Source: Kluyveromyces lactis
Taxonomy: Eukaryota > Ascomycota > Saccharomycetes > Saccharomycetales > Saccharomycetaceae
DNA length: 64,000 nt
Reading direction: 5' to 3'
Assembly: GCF_000002515.2 (NCBI RefSeq)
Contig: NC_006039.1
Coordinates: forward strand, 372,001-436,000
Shown here: positions 47,591 through 58,075 of the stretch, in pieces
Layout: the number at the start of each line of letters is the position of its first letter
Position numbering within the stretch: position 1 is the stretch's first letter
Translations under genes and position numbers: made by a program
Notes under the pieces: generated by a model
What the model saw: the letters and a program-made list of their open reading frames with translations, nothing else
The model's database searches: none
What the model was told of the DNA's origin: nothing

Positions 47591-49885
47591 TTAACACAAT
47601 GGGGCCACCAAGTCGGAGCCAATTTTTAATAAACTCTCTATTCTACCTTTCAATGGATTAGAGTTACATTCTTCCACAACCATTTTTGAGAAGTTTATAC
47701 ATGCTGTTGTTTTTCCTAAGTTGATAGTGCCTTTTATTTCTTCTTTGGAGTCTTCCTCATTCAAAAATAATGTAAAAGTATCACCAAACTGTTCCTTGAA
47801 AACTCTCGATATGTTCTTAATTTTAGTCGTGTGATCATCGTGTCCATGATGATGTCCACATGACTTCGAACTCATTTTGATACTTGCTGGAGCGCTCTCG
47901 ACACTCAGTAGAATTGCCATGACACTATCCGCGACTGAATCACTGATAACATTCTGAGTCCATTGCAATGTAGCTACATTGTCAACTATATTTAATATTA
48001 CATCTCCCATGATTTTTATTTCTAGTTCACCCTTCTTTATCTTCCTCGTCTTGAATTCGGGATTGATGTTCTTCAATGAGACGTTTTCTTCGTCAATGTA
48101 TACATCTACGTCACCAAACATTTGGCAGATATGCCAATATACTAGTTCGCTTTTACAGTCCAAGTGGACTGTCTGTCTTTCTGTCAAAACTGTAGTAGAT
48201 AATTGTTGATAATGTTCTCTTAAATCTGAAAGCGAAACTAAACTTAGATCAAAATTCTTCTCATCTGACACCAATATACCTGAAACTATTTTCTCATTTT
48301 CTTCTTTGACAATTTCCGTTTTACTTTCCTCTGTTTCTGGATCCTCTTCATGGATTTCCGTGATTCTTTTCTCATTCTTTAGTGCGTCTTCTTCAGTTAT
48401 AAACTCATCGAGATCTTCAATAATTTTCCCAACTGCCCTGGCAACCTTAACATCCTTGAACTCAATATCAACAAAGACACAATTTCTAGGATTGAAAACA
48501 TGAACCTCGTTTTCAGTATCCTTGAGAGAGCTGAAATTAGAAAGAAGGGCTGATTTTAAACGACCCATTGGGTTGGATTCGCCATGAACTAAAATGATGT
48601 TGCTAGCTCCAATTAGCTCGATAAATTCTAAATTTTCCCTAAAGTCAACATGAGCAGCGAATGTTATTTCATCCACTTGGCAACGTCTTGGGATAGTTAT
48701 CTCAGGGTTGTGTACCGAGGGAATAGCCTCAGGTTCTAGTAACAAATATTTTGCCATTGTACCTTCTACAGAATAACCAGTGACAAGAACCAGATTTTTT
48801 TCTTCTGGACACCATTTTTCTAAAATGTCTCTAGATAGACCGTTTTGCAACATACCTGGGGATGCTAACATGACACTGGGACCAAAATCCTCGAATTCAT
48901 CCAAATTCTTGAGGTAAGAAATATTCTTGAAGATGAATGGATTTGTTTGAGAATCTTTGAATTTTTTACGAATATCGTCATTCATCATATTAACATATGT
49001 CTGAAAGACACTCATACATTTCTTAGCAAGATTTGATGCGTAAAAGATAGGTACTTGCCCGTTTCCGAGTTCTTCTTTGTGATTCTGCCAATATTCGTCT
49101 AATATAAGCATGATTTCTTGAGCTCTTCCAAGGGCAAACACCGGTAAAAGAACACGTCCTCCCTTAGATACCACGGTATGTATTAACTGGGTCAACTTTC
49201 TTTCCCTGTTTTGTCTTGGTTCGTGAGTAGCGGTACCAAATGTACTTTCCACAATTATGACGTCCGAAGACTGAGGTGGTACCTCAGCAGAGTTAAGGTG
49301 ACGGTCCACTTCTCTTGAATAATCACCAGTAAATAATACACGAACACCAGCGATTTCAATTTGAAACATCGCTGCTCCAAGAACATGACCTGCATGGAAC
49401 GCTGTAAATTTAATACCATTTACCTCCATAGTGGAATGATAGTCAATAGTTTCTATCCTATCAAAGGACTCAGCCAAGTCCTCATCAGAGTATAAATTAT
49501 CATTACTTGAATCCTGTCCTGGACTGTCTCCTATGCTGGTCACCTTGACGAAATCATTCAAAAGCCAACGATATATAGCTTTGGTCGGATGTGTCATGAA
49601 TACTCTACCACGAAAATTCGTTCGTTGCATCACATAAGGCAATGATGCCGCGTGGTCAAGATGAAAATGTGAGATTAAAAGAAGATCGATTGTGGAGAGA
49701 TCGAATTCATCGTAATAGGGCAATGAAGCTAAACCTTGATGGGCCGGATGGATACCTGCATCTAACATTAGAGTCTTGCCCTTATACTGAAGTATATGAC
49801 ACGATCTCCCCACTTCATTGGATCCTCCTAGTGAGAAAAAGCGAAGATGGTCCTTGTCTGGAACCTCATTTTCCAATTGAGTCAT
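47591..49885 (-). CDS. YSH1: Ysh1 (CPSF-73), pre-mRNA 3' cleavage endonuclease
   Basis: Metallo-beta-lactamase/beta-CASP endonuclease of the cleavage and polyadenylation factor, cutting pre-mRNA at poly(A) sites. N-terminal FFSLGGSNEVGRSCH, the zinc-binding HFHLDHAASLPY (about 69-80), FTAFHAGHVLGAAMF, FTGDYSRE, the beta-CASP region with GRVLLPVFALGRAQE, and further metal ligands in HVDFRENLEFI and HGESNPMGRLK. The C-terminal third, with acidic linker (about 495-540), is the partner-binding domain and ends in VAPLC, conserved in yeasts. ATG at 49885 replaces a TTG frame start; 764 residues against 779. Confidence 0.97.
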   Translation of the reverse strand: MTQLENEVPDKDHLRFFSLGGSNEVGRSCHILQYKGKTLMLDAGIHPAHQGLASLPYYDEFDLSTIDLLLISHFHLDHAASLPYVMQRTNFRGRVFMTHPTKAIYRWLLNDFVKVTSIGDSPGQDSSNDNLYSDEDLAESFDRIETIDYHSTMEVNGIKFTAFHAGHVLGAAMFQIEIAGVRVLFTGDYSREVDRHLNSAEVPPQSSDVIIVESTFGTATHEPRQNRERKLTQLIHTVVSKGGRVLLPVFALGRAQEIMLILDEYWQNHKEELGNGQVPIFYASNLAKKCMSVFQTYVNMMNDDIRKKFKDSQTNPFIFKNISYLKNLDEFEDFGPSVMLASPGMLQNGLSRDILEKWCPEEKNLVLVTGYSVEGTMAKYLLLEPEAIPSVHNPEITIPRRCQVDEITFAAHVDFRENLEFIELIGASNIILVHGESNPMGRLKSALLSNFSSLKDTENEVHVFNPRNCVFVDIEFKDVKVARAVGKIIEDLDEFITEEDALKNEKRITEIHEEDPETEESKTEIVKEENEKIVSGILVSDEKNFDLSLVSLSDLREHYQQLSTTVLTERQTVHLDCKSELVYWHICQMFGDVDVYIDEENVSLKNINPEFKTRKIKKGELEIKIMGDVILNIVDNVATLQWTQNVISDSVADSVMAILLSVESAPASIKMSSKSCGHHHGHDDHTTKIKNISRVFKEQFGDTFTLFLNEEDSKEEIKGTINLGKTTACINFSKMVVEECNSNPLKGRIESLLKIGSDLVAPLC

Positions 49886-50704
49886 TTCTTGACAATGCAA
49901 AGGACAGACAAAATGCTCTCACAAACACGTCAAAAGTTACTGTCTGCTTGAGCCCCCCGATATCTGTTATGAGTGCCCGAATACCAACAGAGGTTGCTCG
50001 GTAACCATTGGACAGGACACTCTTCTTTATGTTGAATTGCTAAGATTTTCAATAAACGTTAACTGGTTTTAATGTCTTACAGAAAAAAGTGAGAAAAAAG
50101 TGAGAAACTAGGAAATAGCATATTGGTGTACAGAGGGAGTAGAGGTAGATATTGATAACGAAAAGTTAGTAAAGAGAGGGCTGAAGGCAACCTAAGATGA
50201 TTTGAGAACACATCTTGATAACAAATGTCGTTACGTACTGTTTCTAGTGAGAATCTTGCTGCTTGTCGGGTTCTAACACCTATCTTAAACTGATTGTTTT
50301 CCCTTACTATGTAGATGTTGAAATAATAATATGTAGAATTTCTGATCGACAATATATCAGAATGAAACAAAGGGTAAAGGGAACAGGATAGGTCACGTGA
50401 CTAGATTTATTTACTTGGATCAGGTCACATCTGGCTAAATTACTGCAAGTGTGTTGGTAAAATGGAATGAAACGAATTAAACTGCAGAATGTATGTAAAC
50501 ACAAATTTTTTTGCTAGATATATATTACAACTAAAAACGAGTGAATACTCTTTGAATTAAAAGGAAAGAGTAGAATGAAAACGAAATGTTGTGGAATGAC
50601 GGAAACATAAGACATTAACACTTAGTATGAAAAATGGTTGTATTTTTTTCTTTAATTACGGGGAATATCCTCTGTAGAGGTGTTCAACGTTTGAATTGAA
50701 GGCT
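49886..50704. other. YSH1 promoter / YLR278C 3' region
   Basis: About 820 bp. A TCACGTGA octamer lies at 50393-50400. Nothing else stands out; the small frames in it look accidental. Confidence 0.4.
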
Positions 50705-53700
50705 TCAAGTGAGGAATCCATAATCGTCGTTAACGGTCCAAAATTCTTCAACGGGAACTGACAACATAGCTTCCAATTGCTGTTGTTGTTGCTGTTGCGG
50801 TGGTCTTTGACCTTGCTGATTATCTGGTTGATTGAAGTTCATATTCATGTTGGTAAATGAAGAGTTTCTCCAATTCAGGGAGTTATTCAGAGTGCCAGGA
50901 TTGTTGTCTCGATTGGGCATGACAAAAGTCTTTTGATCATTTGTTGTCGCTGATGATTGTAAAGATCCGTTTAGGTTGCCCATATTGTTGCCTCCATTCA
51001 GTGGATCTACGTAATGATTACTGTTCATCAAATCCAAAACCGAGTCGTTGGTCCATGTGGAGATGTTGTTGATCATCGTATGGGTACCATTATTGAAGAT
51101 TATACCATTATCGTTCGGCCTGGGTGAAGGACCGACGGAGAATGATATTGGGTGCAACGGTGTGTTAGGAGACTTTACAAAGTTGGCTGGTTGCTTTTTT
51201 TGGAAAATGTCTGCATTTCCGTGTTGCCAGCCGGTTGGGGAAGACATGTCAGATGAAGTTACGGATGCTTTATTATCAGCACCACCACTAAACAGTGAAG
51301 GATGATTCTGAGTGATGGGATTTAATGAATTTTGATTTTGTTGAGGGGGCAGAGTAGTTGCTGTCCTATTATTCACATGAGACCCCATCCCATTGGCAGA
51401 TTGCATCATTTGCGCATTGTTATTCTCGAAAGCACCATTTAATGAAGAAAGGTAGGCCTGTAAATTTTGCTGCGCTTGATGTTGTTGCAAAAATGCTTGC
51501 TGCTGGAATATTTCCCAGTCGGATTCTGTGACATTGGCAGGCTTCTTGACAATGTATTTGTTCCTGGCAGTGACTTGTTCTGGTGGTGTTACCATCTCAG
51601 AAGTGGAACGAGTGTCGACTTTGCTTAACTCATCGGGGCTATGAGCTAATGAGGCTTTCGAAGTCGTTATTTTGCTGTCATCGATTCCATCATCTTCATC
51701 CTCTACCTTAACAAGCAAATGTGATAAAGATTTTGGAACAGAAGTCTTTTGAAGTACACCTTGTTTACGCTTTCTTTCTCTTTGCTCTTCCAGATCAATT
51801 TGACTATTTTCGACAAACCCAGCATGAGCAGATACTTGCAACTCTCCAAACGTTCTCTTCATTGCTGGTGGCATCCCCTTTCTATCTATATCTTTCGAAG
51901 TTTCATCATTGTCAGCATTCCTATCTGGAATGGATATTAGAGTAGGAGTAGTCTCGCCCTTTTTAGAACTGGTGACGTAAATTAGTTCCGAGGAATCTGG
52001 GCCACAACGTTCGATTAAGTTACCTATGGTTGCGTTCATCAATTGGTCGAACGTATCCCTGAAAATGATTGCAAATTTTGATCTTTCAGCCATTACATAC
52101 AAACACACAGAACAAGCCCTTAGATCATCCATCGTAGAAAATAGTAGTGCGCTGACAAGAGGTCTAGTATGTTTGGAAACATCACCTAACTTCCTTCTTC
52201 TTTCATCATCCCAATTCCTGGCTAGCCACATACAATAAATGGATGTGACACCAGCAACAAAAACGGTATGCACAGCAGGGGTAGAATGACCGAAAACGGT
52301 CTTTTGATGAAAGACTTTATATAGCTGGCAAATTTGACCAGCAGCTGCCTGACATTCTTTGAAGAGCCGGTCATGTGGTTTCAACAATTCTAAGTAAGGC
52401 TGTAGTAGAAGCCTCACCGATCTGTAGTAGTATAACTTTAATGTTTCGTTTTCGAAGTTTCTGACATGTGTAATGGAACACTTAGATCTCCATACTTCTA
52501 AATCTTGGAAGAATTTCTTAACTTGCGGCAATTGTGCCTGTATTTTAGATATTTCAGCTGTAGTCATTCGCTTCTGATTCGGAATGTTGGAAGAAGACGA
52601 ACCTGGCTTTTGTGATATAATATTAAGTTCTTCTACGAAAGTAGATTCAATGCGACGTAGTTTCAAAGATTGATTGATAAAATGAACCCCATGTTCATGC
52701 TTAGCCATATCCGTCTCTCTTGTGTAGAAGCTATCTTTGTTGAAAAATGGTAGGTCAATTTCAGATTCGTTAATGGTATATGGTTTGCCGACTGCGACGC
52801 AAATCATTCTTTCGATCAAATAAACACACCAGAACAACCTCAATTTCTTATAGGCAAAGGGATCTTTTGGATTCCATTTGTTCAGATGAAGCTTATTTTT
52901 ACAGATGTTTGTGACATCTTTGATGATCTCATACAATCCAATTGAATCACGATCCGTTCGAATAATGTACAAGATGAGCAAAATGAGAACTTCAATCTGT
53001 TGAACAAAAGTCAAATTTGTTCCACATTTGGTGATATGACGAATTGCAGTTGAGAAATATCTATTTGGAGGCAACCCCTGGTATTTTCCAGTGGTCTTGT
53101 GTAAATGGGCTGAAATGCTGAAAACTAACCACATTCTACCACAGGAGAAATGGAATTCATTGATTGAATATGAGTGAACATTATTATTAATATAATCATT
53201 GTGGAAAGTGTAAATCTCTTGTTCATCTAGAAGTGGATATTTGAATTGAAGTCTTGTAAAGTAGGTGTCCAAAAACGCTCTACTCAATTGTTCATCAAAT
53301 TCGAAAGCTGGATCATATGACAAGAACTCTTTCAAGTTGTATTTTGCGAAAATGCAACGTGAATAATCGATTGATTCGAGAGAATCAGATGCTAAGGATT
53401 CCAATGCTCGTTCATGAGAATGAGGAGGCTTAATCATGCCAGAACGTTGTGGTTGATTTTGAGACTGTTGATGTAGAGGTAAAAACTTAGTTTTCGGAGG
53501 CGGAGGTAGTATAGGTGACCTAATCCTCGTTATCTGTTGATCCTGAGCTACCCCTGCTGCCCCATTCGGCTGCTGTGATAGCGAAGCAGCAAGTGTATTA
53601 GAAGGTGCAGTTTGTTGTGCCGCCGTGGGAGGAAGCACAGTTGTTATATCATCCTGATCAGGTTCTCCGTTGTCCAAAAGATGAGCAACCTTCTTGTATT

Positions 53701-54514
53701 TGCTGAGTTTCTCTTTATACGAGTTCGTATCTGGTTTCATGTCAACTAATTTTTCTAGATATTTCAACTTCTTTTCCAAGAACAACGTGTACTCATCTTT
53801 TCCATCTTTATGTGATCTCTTTGTCTTACTTTTCTTGCCCTCATGGGATGATTCCCTCAGCAAGCTTGGCGAAGGGCTAGCACTACCAGCAGCACTTGCC
53901 AACTCAGATAACCTTGAACTATCAACGTGTTGGAAACTGTTGTTATTTTTATTATTACCATTAGTATTATTGTCATTATTATTATTGTTAAGGTTACTGC
54001 TATGATTCACGGTATTGATATTATGGTCATTAATATTACTTTTGATGTTGTTGACATTGGGAATAGGAGTATCAAGACCTCCGACAGGCATAGTATCCAT
54101 GACGCTGCCTTCTTGTTTAACTTTTGCCCTAGATTTTTTATTCGATGGGACAGGAACGGTACTGCCTTCTGTTGTTGTTGCACCAACATGCCTATTATCT
54201 TGTTCGTTAGCCGTACCCGTTCTTGATCCTCTAGTAACAGTAGCCACACTAGACTGCGGCGATGACTGCTCTCCTACAGCCCCGTCATACCCATATTTGG
54301 CAGGCTGGATACATTTCACACCTGCTTTCAAACACGCGGTGCAACTGGGAATCTTGTGATCACACTTTTGTTTCCGCCGTTGACACAACAAACAAGCACG
54401 AGAACGGCCCTTCTTATCTTTCAACAACTGATTTGTATCCTGTCCAGCCATCTCGAGCTCCAGCTGAAACCGCTGAATATTCTCCAAGCTGACTTTCTTC
54501 GGAGGACGACCCAT
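50705..54514 (-). CDS. YLR278C: Zn2Cys6 transcription factor (YLR278C ortholog)
   Basis: Large Gal4-class regulator of 1269 residues (1341 in S. cerevisiae). The binuclear zinc cluster lies at 41-68 with cysteines at 41, 44, 51, 58, 61 and 68; a short linker/coil follows (about 240-260, FLEKKLKYLEKLVD). The fungal-specific middle homology domain spans about 400-760 with FLDTYFTRLQFKYPLLDEQEIY and LRLFWCVYLIERMIC. N- and C-terminal flanks are asparagine/glutamine-rich, including a polyQ tract near 1245. The first residues MGRPPKK resemble half an AT-hook. Targets are unknown to me. It is followed by RSO55, as on chromosome XII. Confidence 0.93.
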   Translation of the reverse strand: MGRPPKKVSLENIQRFQLELEMAGQDTNQLLKDKKGRSRACLLCQRRKQKCDHKIPSCTACLKAGVKCIQPAKYGYDGAVGEQSSPQSSVATVTRGSRTGTANEQDNRHVGATTTEGSTVPVPSNKKSRAKVKQEGSVMDTMPVGGLDTPIPNVNNIKSNINDHNINTVNHSSNLNNNNNDNNTNGNNKNNNSFQHVDSSRLSELASAAGSASPSPSLLRESSHEGKKSKTKRSHKDGKDEYTLFLEKKLKYLEKLVDMKPDTNSYKEKLSKYKKVAHLLDNGEPDQDDITTVLPPTAAQQTAPSNTLAASLSQQPNGAAGVAQDQQITRIRSPILPPPPKTKFLPLHQQSQNQPQRSGMIKPPHSHERALESLASDSLESIDYSRCIFAKYNLKEFLSYDPAFEFDEQLSRAFLDTYFTRLQFKYPLLDEQEIYTFHNDYINNNVHSYSINEFHFSCGRMWLVFSISAHLHKTTGKYQGLPPNRYFSTAIRHITKCGTNLTFVQQIEVLILLILYIIRTDRDSIGLYEIIKDVTNICKNKLHLNKWNPKDPFAYKKLRLFWCVYLIERMICVAVGKPYTINESEIDLPFFNKDSFYTRETDMAKHEHGVHFINQSLKLRRIESTFVEELNIISQKPGSSSSNIPNQKRMTTAEISKIQAQLPQVKKFFQDLEVWRSKCSITHVRNFENETLKLYYYRSVRLLLQPYLELLKPHDRLFKECQAAAGQICQLYKVFHQKTVFGHSTPAVHTVFVAGVTSIYCMWLARNWDDERRRKLGDVSKHTRPLVSALLFSTMDDLRACSVCLYVMAERSKFAIIFRDTFDQLMNATIGNLIERCGPDSSELIYVTSSKKGETTPTLISIPDRNADNDETSKDIDRKGMPPAMKRTFGELQVSAHAGFVENSQIDLEEQRERKRKQGVLQKTSVPKSLSHLLVKVEDEDDGIDDSKITTSKASLAHSPDELSKVDTRSTSEMVTPPEQVTARNKYIVKKPANVTESDWEIFQQQAFLQQHQAQQNLQAYLSSLNGAFENNNAQMMQSANGMGSHVNNRTATTLPPQQNQNSLNPITQNHPSLFSGGADNKASVTSSDMSSPTGWQHGNADIFQKKQPANFVKSPNTPLHPISFSVGPSPRPNDNGIIFNNGTHTMINNISTWTNDSVLDLMNSNHYVDPLNGGNNMGNLNGSLQSSATTNDQKTFVMPNRDNNPGTLNNSLNWRNSSFTNMNMNFNQPDNQQGQRPPQQQQQQQLEAMLSVPVEEFWTVNDDYGFLT

Positions 54515-55220
54515 CGTTACCTAGCTTCTCTCGCTTCTGATAATGTCCGATAAAAGAACTTTTATCCTTTGAAAGTAACAATTATATTAACTTAAACCAG
54601 AGAGAAAAGACGAAAAGAACCTGGACACTAATAATCCGCTTGTATCTTAGCTAGTATCAGCTTTCCTTCCCAAATTAACAGAGTTAAAAGTGACCTGGGT
54701 ATCTCGAACAAAAACCGACAGAAATCTTAAAAGATTCAGTATCAGTCCAAATAATAGGAAAAAAAAAGGACTATGATCGCGTGGTGGCACGAAATAGATA
54801 TCGTAAAAACAGATTACACGCTCACACACTCACACTCACACTCCCTAGTAAGCAGATGTACACTCCTTCTTGTATCTTTATTTTCTTCTGCTTTTCTAGC
54901 AGCCTCTCTTACCACAACCCTTGCAAAACTGAAAAGTTAACAGGTCCACAAGTTCAGCTTCGTTTCGATTTCCCAAATTCTTTGTTCGTGATTCTTTTGA
55001 CAAATTCCATTTTTTCATTCAACTCAAATAGTCCGGTGACATCGAGAATCGAAAATGAAAAAGAAATTGTAAATTGGGCTGGGGGAAATGTAGATCACGT
55101 GATTATACGGCCCGTGAAATCCAGATAATGGGGACGACGCGATACTTGTAATCAAACTATCGACTATTGTAATGTTGTATACATGTTTATACATCTGTAT
55201 ATGGGAAACGATTGCGGCTC
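54515..55220. other. YLR278C promoter / RSO55 3' region
   Basis: About 700 bp. A short CACACT tandem lies at 54825-54843 and a TCACGTGA octamer at 55095-55102. No credible gene is seen. Confidence 0.4.
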
Positions 55221-55727
55221 TTACTGCTCCAGTAGGGACTTGAGTAATTGCTTCTCTTCTATCGTTTGTTGCAATTTTTGTTGCTGTCTTTGTTCTTGTG
55301 CTTCTCTGTGCTTGCTTTTGGCCTTACGTTCTTTAGACCTTTTCGATTGTTGCTCCCATTGGATCTTCGCCAATTCTCTTTCGATGGGTTGGTCGCCGTT
55401 TTCCCATTGTGCTAGACGTAATGCAAGTTTTTCTCTTGCAATCTTTCTGTTTTGGTCTCGGGATCTAGTTGCTTGACAGTCCACGACGATTCCCGTAGGA
55501 ACGTGTCGCAGCTGTACCTTACTGTTACACTTGTTGATCTTCTGTCCGCCTGGGCCTCTTCCTCCGTGGAGGAACTTCTCTTCTATGTCTCTTTCCATGT
55601 CATCGGTGAACTTGGGTCTTGGTGGCATTTTGCTCTTTTTGATGGTTTGTGGTATGCTGGAACTGAGCATTCGATAGGTAATGGCCAGCCTCACCGCAGG
55701 GATTGTCTTTACAGTAATTCCAAACAT
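55221..55727 (-). CDS. RSO55: Mitochondrial release-factor-like protein Rso55
   Basis: Small class-I release-factor homolog of the ICT1/C12orf65 (MTRFR) group, implicated in rescue of stalled mitochondrial ribosomes. Residues 1-30 look like a mitochondrial targeting sequence (basic and hydroxylated, MLSSSIPQTIKKSK). The peptidyl-hydrolysis GGQ motif is in GRGPGGQKINK (about 57-67), followed by the family SKVQLRHVPTGIVV and a long basic helical tail (about 110-168) that in this family binds the ribosome. It lacks codon-recognition domains. 168 residues, versus 155 for YLR281C. Only 113 bp separate its ATG from the divergent neighbour. Confidence 0.9.
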   Translation of the reverse strand: MFGITVKTIPAVRLAITYRMLSSSIPQTIKKSKMPPRPKFTDDMERDIEEKFLHGGRGPGGQKINKCNSKVQLRHVPTGIVVDCQATRSRDQNRKIAREKLALRLAQWENGDQPIERELAKIQWEQQSKRSKERKAKSKHREAQEQRQQQKLQQTIEEKQLLKSLLEQ

Positions 55728-55840
55728 TATGTTTACTGAGGGTTTTGCAGCGTCCTTCTTCTGTTTCTCTTTCGCTTGCCATCTCAGTTCTCTTTATTCC
55801 CAGTATTTAAAGATTCATTTTATTTATATTTGAAATAAAT

Positions 55841-56791
55841 ATGCCTTTATCAATAGCCGAACACTTAAATAGAATACATTACAAAATAGAGACTAAGCCT
55901 TCGGTTGCTCGCTCGCACTGTCCACAGTATCCATCCATGTTCAGCATATTTCCCAGAAGGTTCCTCCCTCGTCTGGTGCACAATTATCGACCCTTATGCA
56001 AATACTCCGTTTTGCAACAACCTCTGCTGCCTGATGATTTCATGAATAAGTTACCGGAAAAGCTTATTTCTCGGGGAAATGGTCTAAAACCAACGACAGC
56101 AGCTAACCAGTTGGACACCCTTTATCTTCACAACAAATTGGTACAGAATGGGTTCACTTCGGAACAAGGTAACGTCATAATAGATTTATTATTGGATACT
56201 CTAGATCAAGATTTCTTCCGAACTTATAACGATAAATTCTTGCGTAAAATGGAACTAGAAAACCAATCACATCTTTTCAACGCTGCAGAGACTGAGTTAA
56301 AATATGCAGTGCAAAACTCAAGGGAACAGTCATTGAATGAACGGACTCTGGAATTAATGCAATTGGATCGAGATTTAAATTCCTTTAATGATCAGTTGAA
56401 CGAGTTGATCATCAACCTTTTAACTAAAGACTCGAAAGTGGAATTCAACGATCGCAAGATTGAAAACACTTTATTACACAGAGATATAAATCTTCGGTTG
56501 AAAGATTGTAACAACAAGATTGGTACCAAGATCAATGGCCATATAAAATCAGAAATTGAAAATTTAAGATGGCAAACGACAAGATCAGGGCTATTAGCTG
56601 TGCTTATATTAGTCTTTTTTATCATGAGTGGTGTCTCAATATCAAAAAGAATCAACACGGAGAACGGAAAACCTGTTGAAGTTATCTTGCACACTGTGGA
56701 CCCAGAAGAATCGGATCTAGAATCGCTGCTATCTGATGATGAACAAGGTAATGTAAGAAGTGGGAAGAACAACAATGCTAGCAGCTGCTGA
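55841..56791 (+). CDS. YLR283W: Mitochondrial coiled-coil membrane protein (YLR283W ortholog)
   Basis: DUF1640/MCU-regulator-like protein of the mitochondrial inner membrane. From M33 the sequence FSIFPRRFLPRLVHNY is a good presequence, so translation may start at 55937 and the first 32 codons may be leader. A coiled-coil region (about 120-240) precedes one membrane span (about 249-267), then a short acidic tail rich in Asp/Glu. 316 residues from the first ATG, 284 from the second; S. cerevisiae has 314. Family members assist respiratory complex assembly or proline metabolism in various reports; the role here is inferred. Confidence 0.85.
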   Translation: MPLSIAEHLNRIHYKIETKPSVARSHCPQYPSMFSIFPRRFLPRLVHNYRPLCKYSVLQQPLLPDDFMNKLPEKLISRGNGLKPTTAANQLDTLYLHNKLVQNGFTSEQGNVIIDLLLDTLDQDFFRTYNDKFLRKMELENQSHLFNAAETELKYAVQNSREQSLNERTLELMQLDRDLNSFNDQLNELIINLLTKDSKVEFNDRKIENTLLHRDINLRLKDCNNKIGTKINGHIKSEIENLRWQTTRSGLLAVLILVFFIMSGVSISKRINTENGKPVEVILHTVDPEESDLESLLSDDEQGNVRSGKNNNASSC

Positions 56792-56961
56792 TGCCATTAT
56801 TCTTTTTAAGATATAGTCATAATGTATTGCATTGAAAAGTAGCATAGAGGTGTCATACATATGAACAGTTTCTGATTCGGAGTTACTTTAAACTTACATA
56901 TTTAAAAACACTTCCGAAAACTGACAAAACGAAATAGCGCTTACGAGCAAGTGGAGGAAAG

Positions 56962-57795
56962 TCATAATCTTGATTTGGATCTATTAGCTTCTGCCCTTTT
57001 CAACATCTTCAGAAAGTTACTTTGAGGGATACCATCAATCCAGAAAGGCATAGCATCAGTTACTTCAGAGGCATTTGCCCGGAGCAAATGCTGCATCCAA
57101 GTTTCCTTAATCAATTTCTTCATAACAATTATGCTTGTCAGATTTAAGCCTTTCACATCTTTCTTCAAATCTGATAGCGCCTGTTCATTAAACTGTTTCC
57201 AATCATCTAGTTGATAATTTCTCAGTGAAACCGAATCCTCCAAAATATCGTACGTCAAAGGCTTATTGAAGAATAGCGTGTTTTGAGCTCTTGCGTACCC
57301 AATTTTTAAGGGTAAAGTTATAGAGGTTGAACCCTCAGTGACAAGTCCAATCTTAGCAAATGGGAATTGTAAATAAACTTTATCGTTCATACAGTATACA
57401 ATGTCACATATCATCACGATTGCGGCACTTAGCCCTACTGCAGGTCCATTTAGACAACAGATGATAGGTTTGGAATGCACAATGAAAGCATTTGTGACAT
57501 AAGTATTTCTACTTAGGAAAGCAGAAGCCCACTTAGGTAGAGTACCATCAGAATTGTGTGTATTCTCTTTTCTTATGGAAGAGAAATCAGCACCTGCGCT
57601 GAAGAACCGTCCGGAACTCTGTAAAACTGTAAATGCAGTCTCAGGATCCTTATCGTTTTCTACTAACAAATGGGCTAAGTATAAATAATCATTACCATCT
57701 AGGGCATTCAACTTCTTTTGATCAGTAAATTGTATGATGAAGAAAATACCCTCTTTTCTATACTCAATCCTAGGACTTTTAGCTATAACAACCAT
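56962..57795 (-). CDS. ECI1: Peroxisomal delta3,delta2-enoyl-CoA isomerase
   Basis: Crotonase-fold isomerase moving double bonds during beta-oxidation of unsaturated fatty acids. Landmarks: FFIIQFTDQKKLNALDGNDYLYL, the oxyanion-hole block SSGRFFSAGADFSSI (about 60-75), CCLNGPAVGLSAA (second oxyanion segment), and LQFPFAKIGLVTEGSTSITLPL with the catalytic-glutamate region. It ends SRL, a PTS1-type signal (S. cerevisiae Eci1 ends HRL). ATG at 57795 replaces a TTG frame start, giving 277 residues against 280. An Oaf1/Pip2-like dyad lies about 260 bp upstream. Confidence 0.94.
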   Translation of the reverse strand: MVVIAKSPRIEYRKEGIFFIIQFTDQKKLNALDGNDYLYLAHLLVENDKDPETAFTVLQSSGRFFSAGADFSSIRKENTHNSDGTLPKWASAFLSRNTYVTNAFIVHSKPIICCLNGPAVGLSAAIVMICDIVYCMNDKVYLQFPFAKIGLVTEGSTSITLPLKIGYARAQNTLFFNKPLTYDILEDSVSLRNYQLDDWKQFNEQALSDLKKDVKGLNLTSIIVMKKLIKETWMQHLLRANASEVTDAMPFWIDGIPQSNFLKMLKRAEANRSKSRL

Positions 57796-58050
57796 GTTGA
57801 CGATCAATTTCCAGTTTTTCTTCCTTCTTCATTACCATTAACCTAAATAGAATATAATAAAGAACAGCCCTAACTTTAATATCTCTTCAATGGTTAACGA
57901 GCTTCCTTAAAAAAAATTTAGCTGCTTTTATATCCAAGGTGAATACGCACTTAATCCATTTGAGTATATGCCACGCTGGAACAGATAACCCCTTATGGTT
58001 TTGAAGCTGTCATATAATAATTCTGTCATTTCTTTGCATCAACAAAAAGT

Positions 58051-58075
58051 TTCGGATAAAACATCAATGTCCGAA
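58051..58075 (-). promoter_or_regulatory. TTCGG-N15-CCGAA dyad (oleate-response-like) upstream of ECI1
   Basis: TTCGG at 58051-58055 and CCGAA at 58071-58075 form a 5-bp dyad with a 15-bp gap, the CGG-N15-18-CCG geometry bound by Oaf1/Pip2. The internal T and A of the full consensus are only partly met. A bare CGG-N15-18-CCG would be expected about 0.6 times in this spacer; the extra TT/AA flanks and the target gene raise the odds. Confidence 0.45.

Noticed and set aside
56880-56960. TTCCGAAAA next to AT-rich DNA as a centromere CDEIII
   Set aside because: No properly spaced AT-rich CDEII with a CDEI partner; other TCCGAAA occurrences (11885, 23020) also lack the context.
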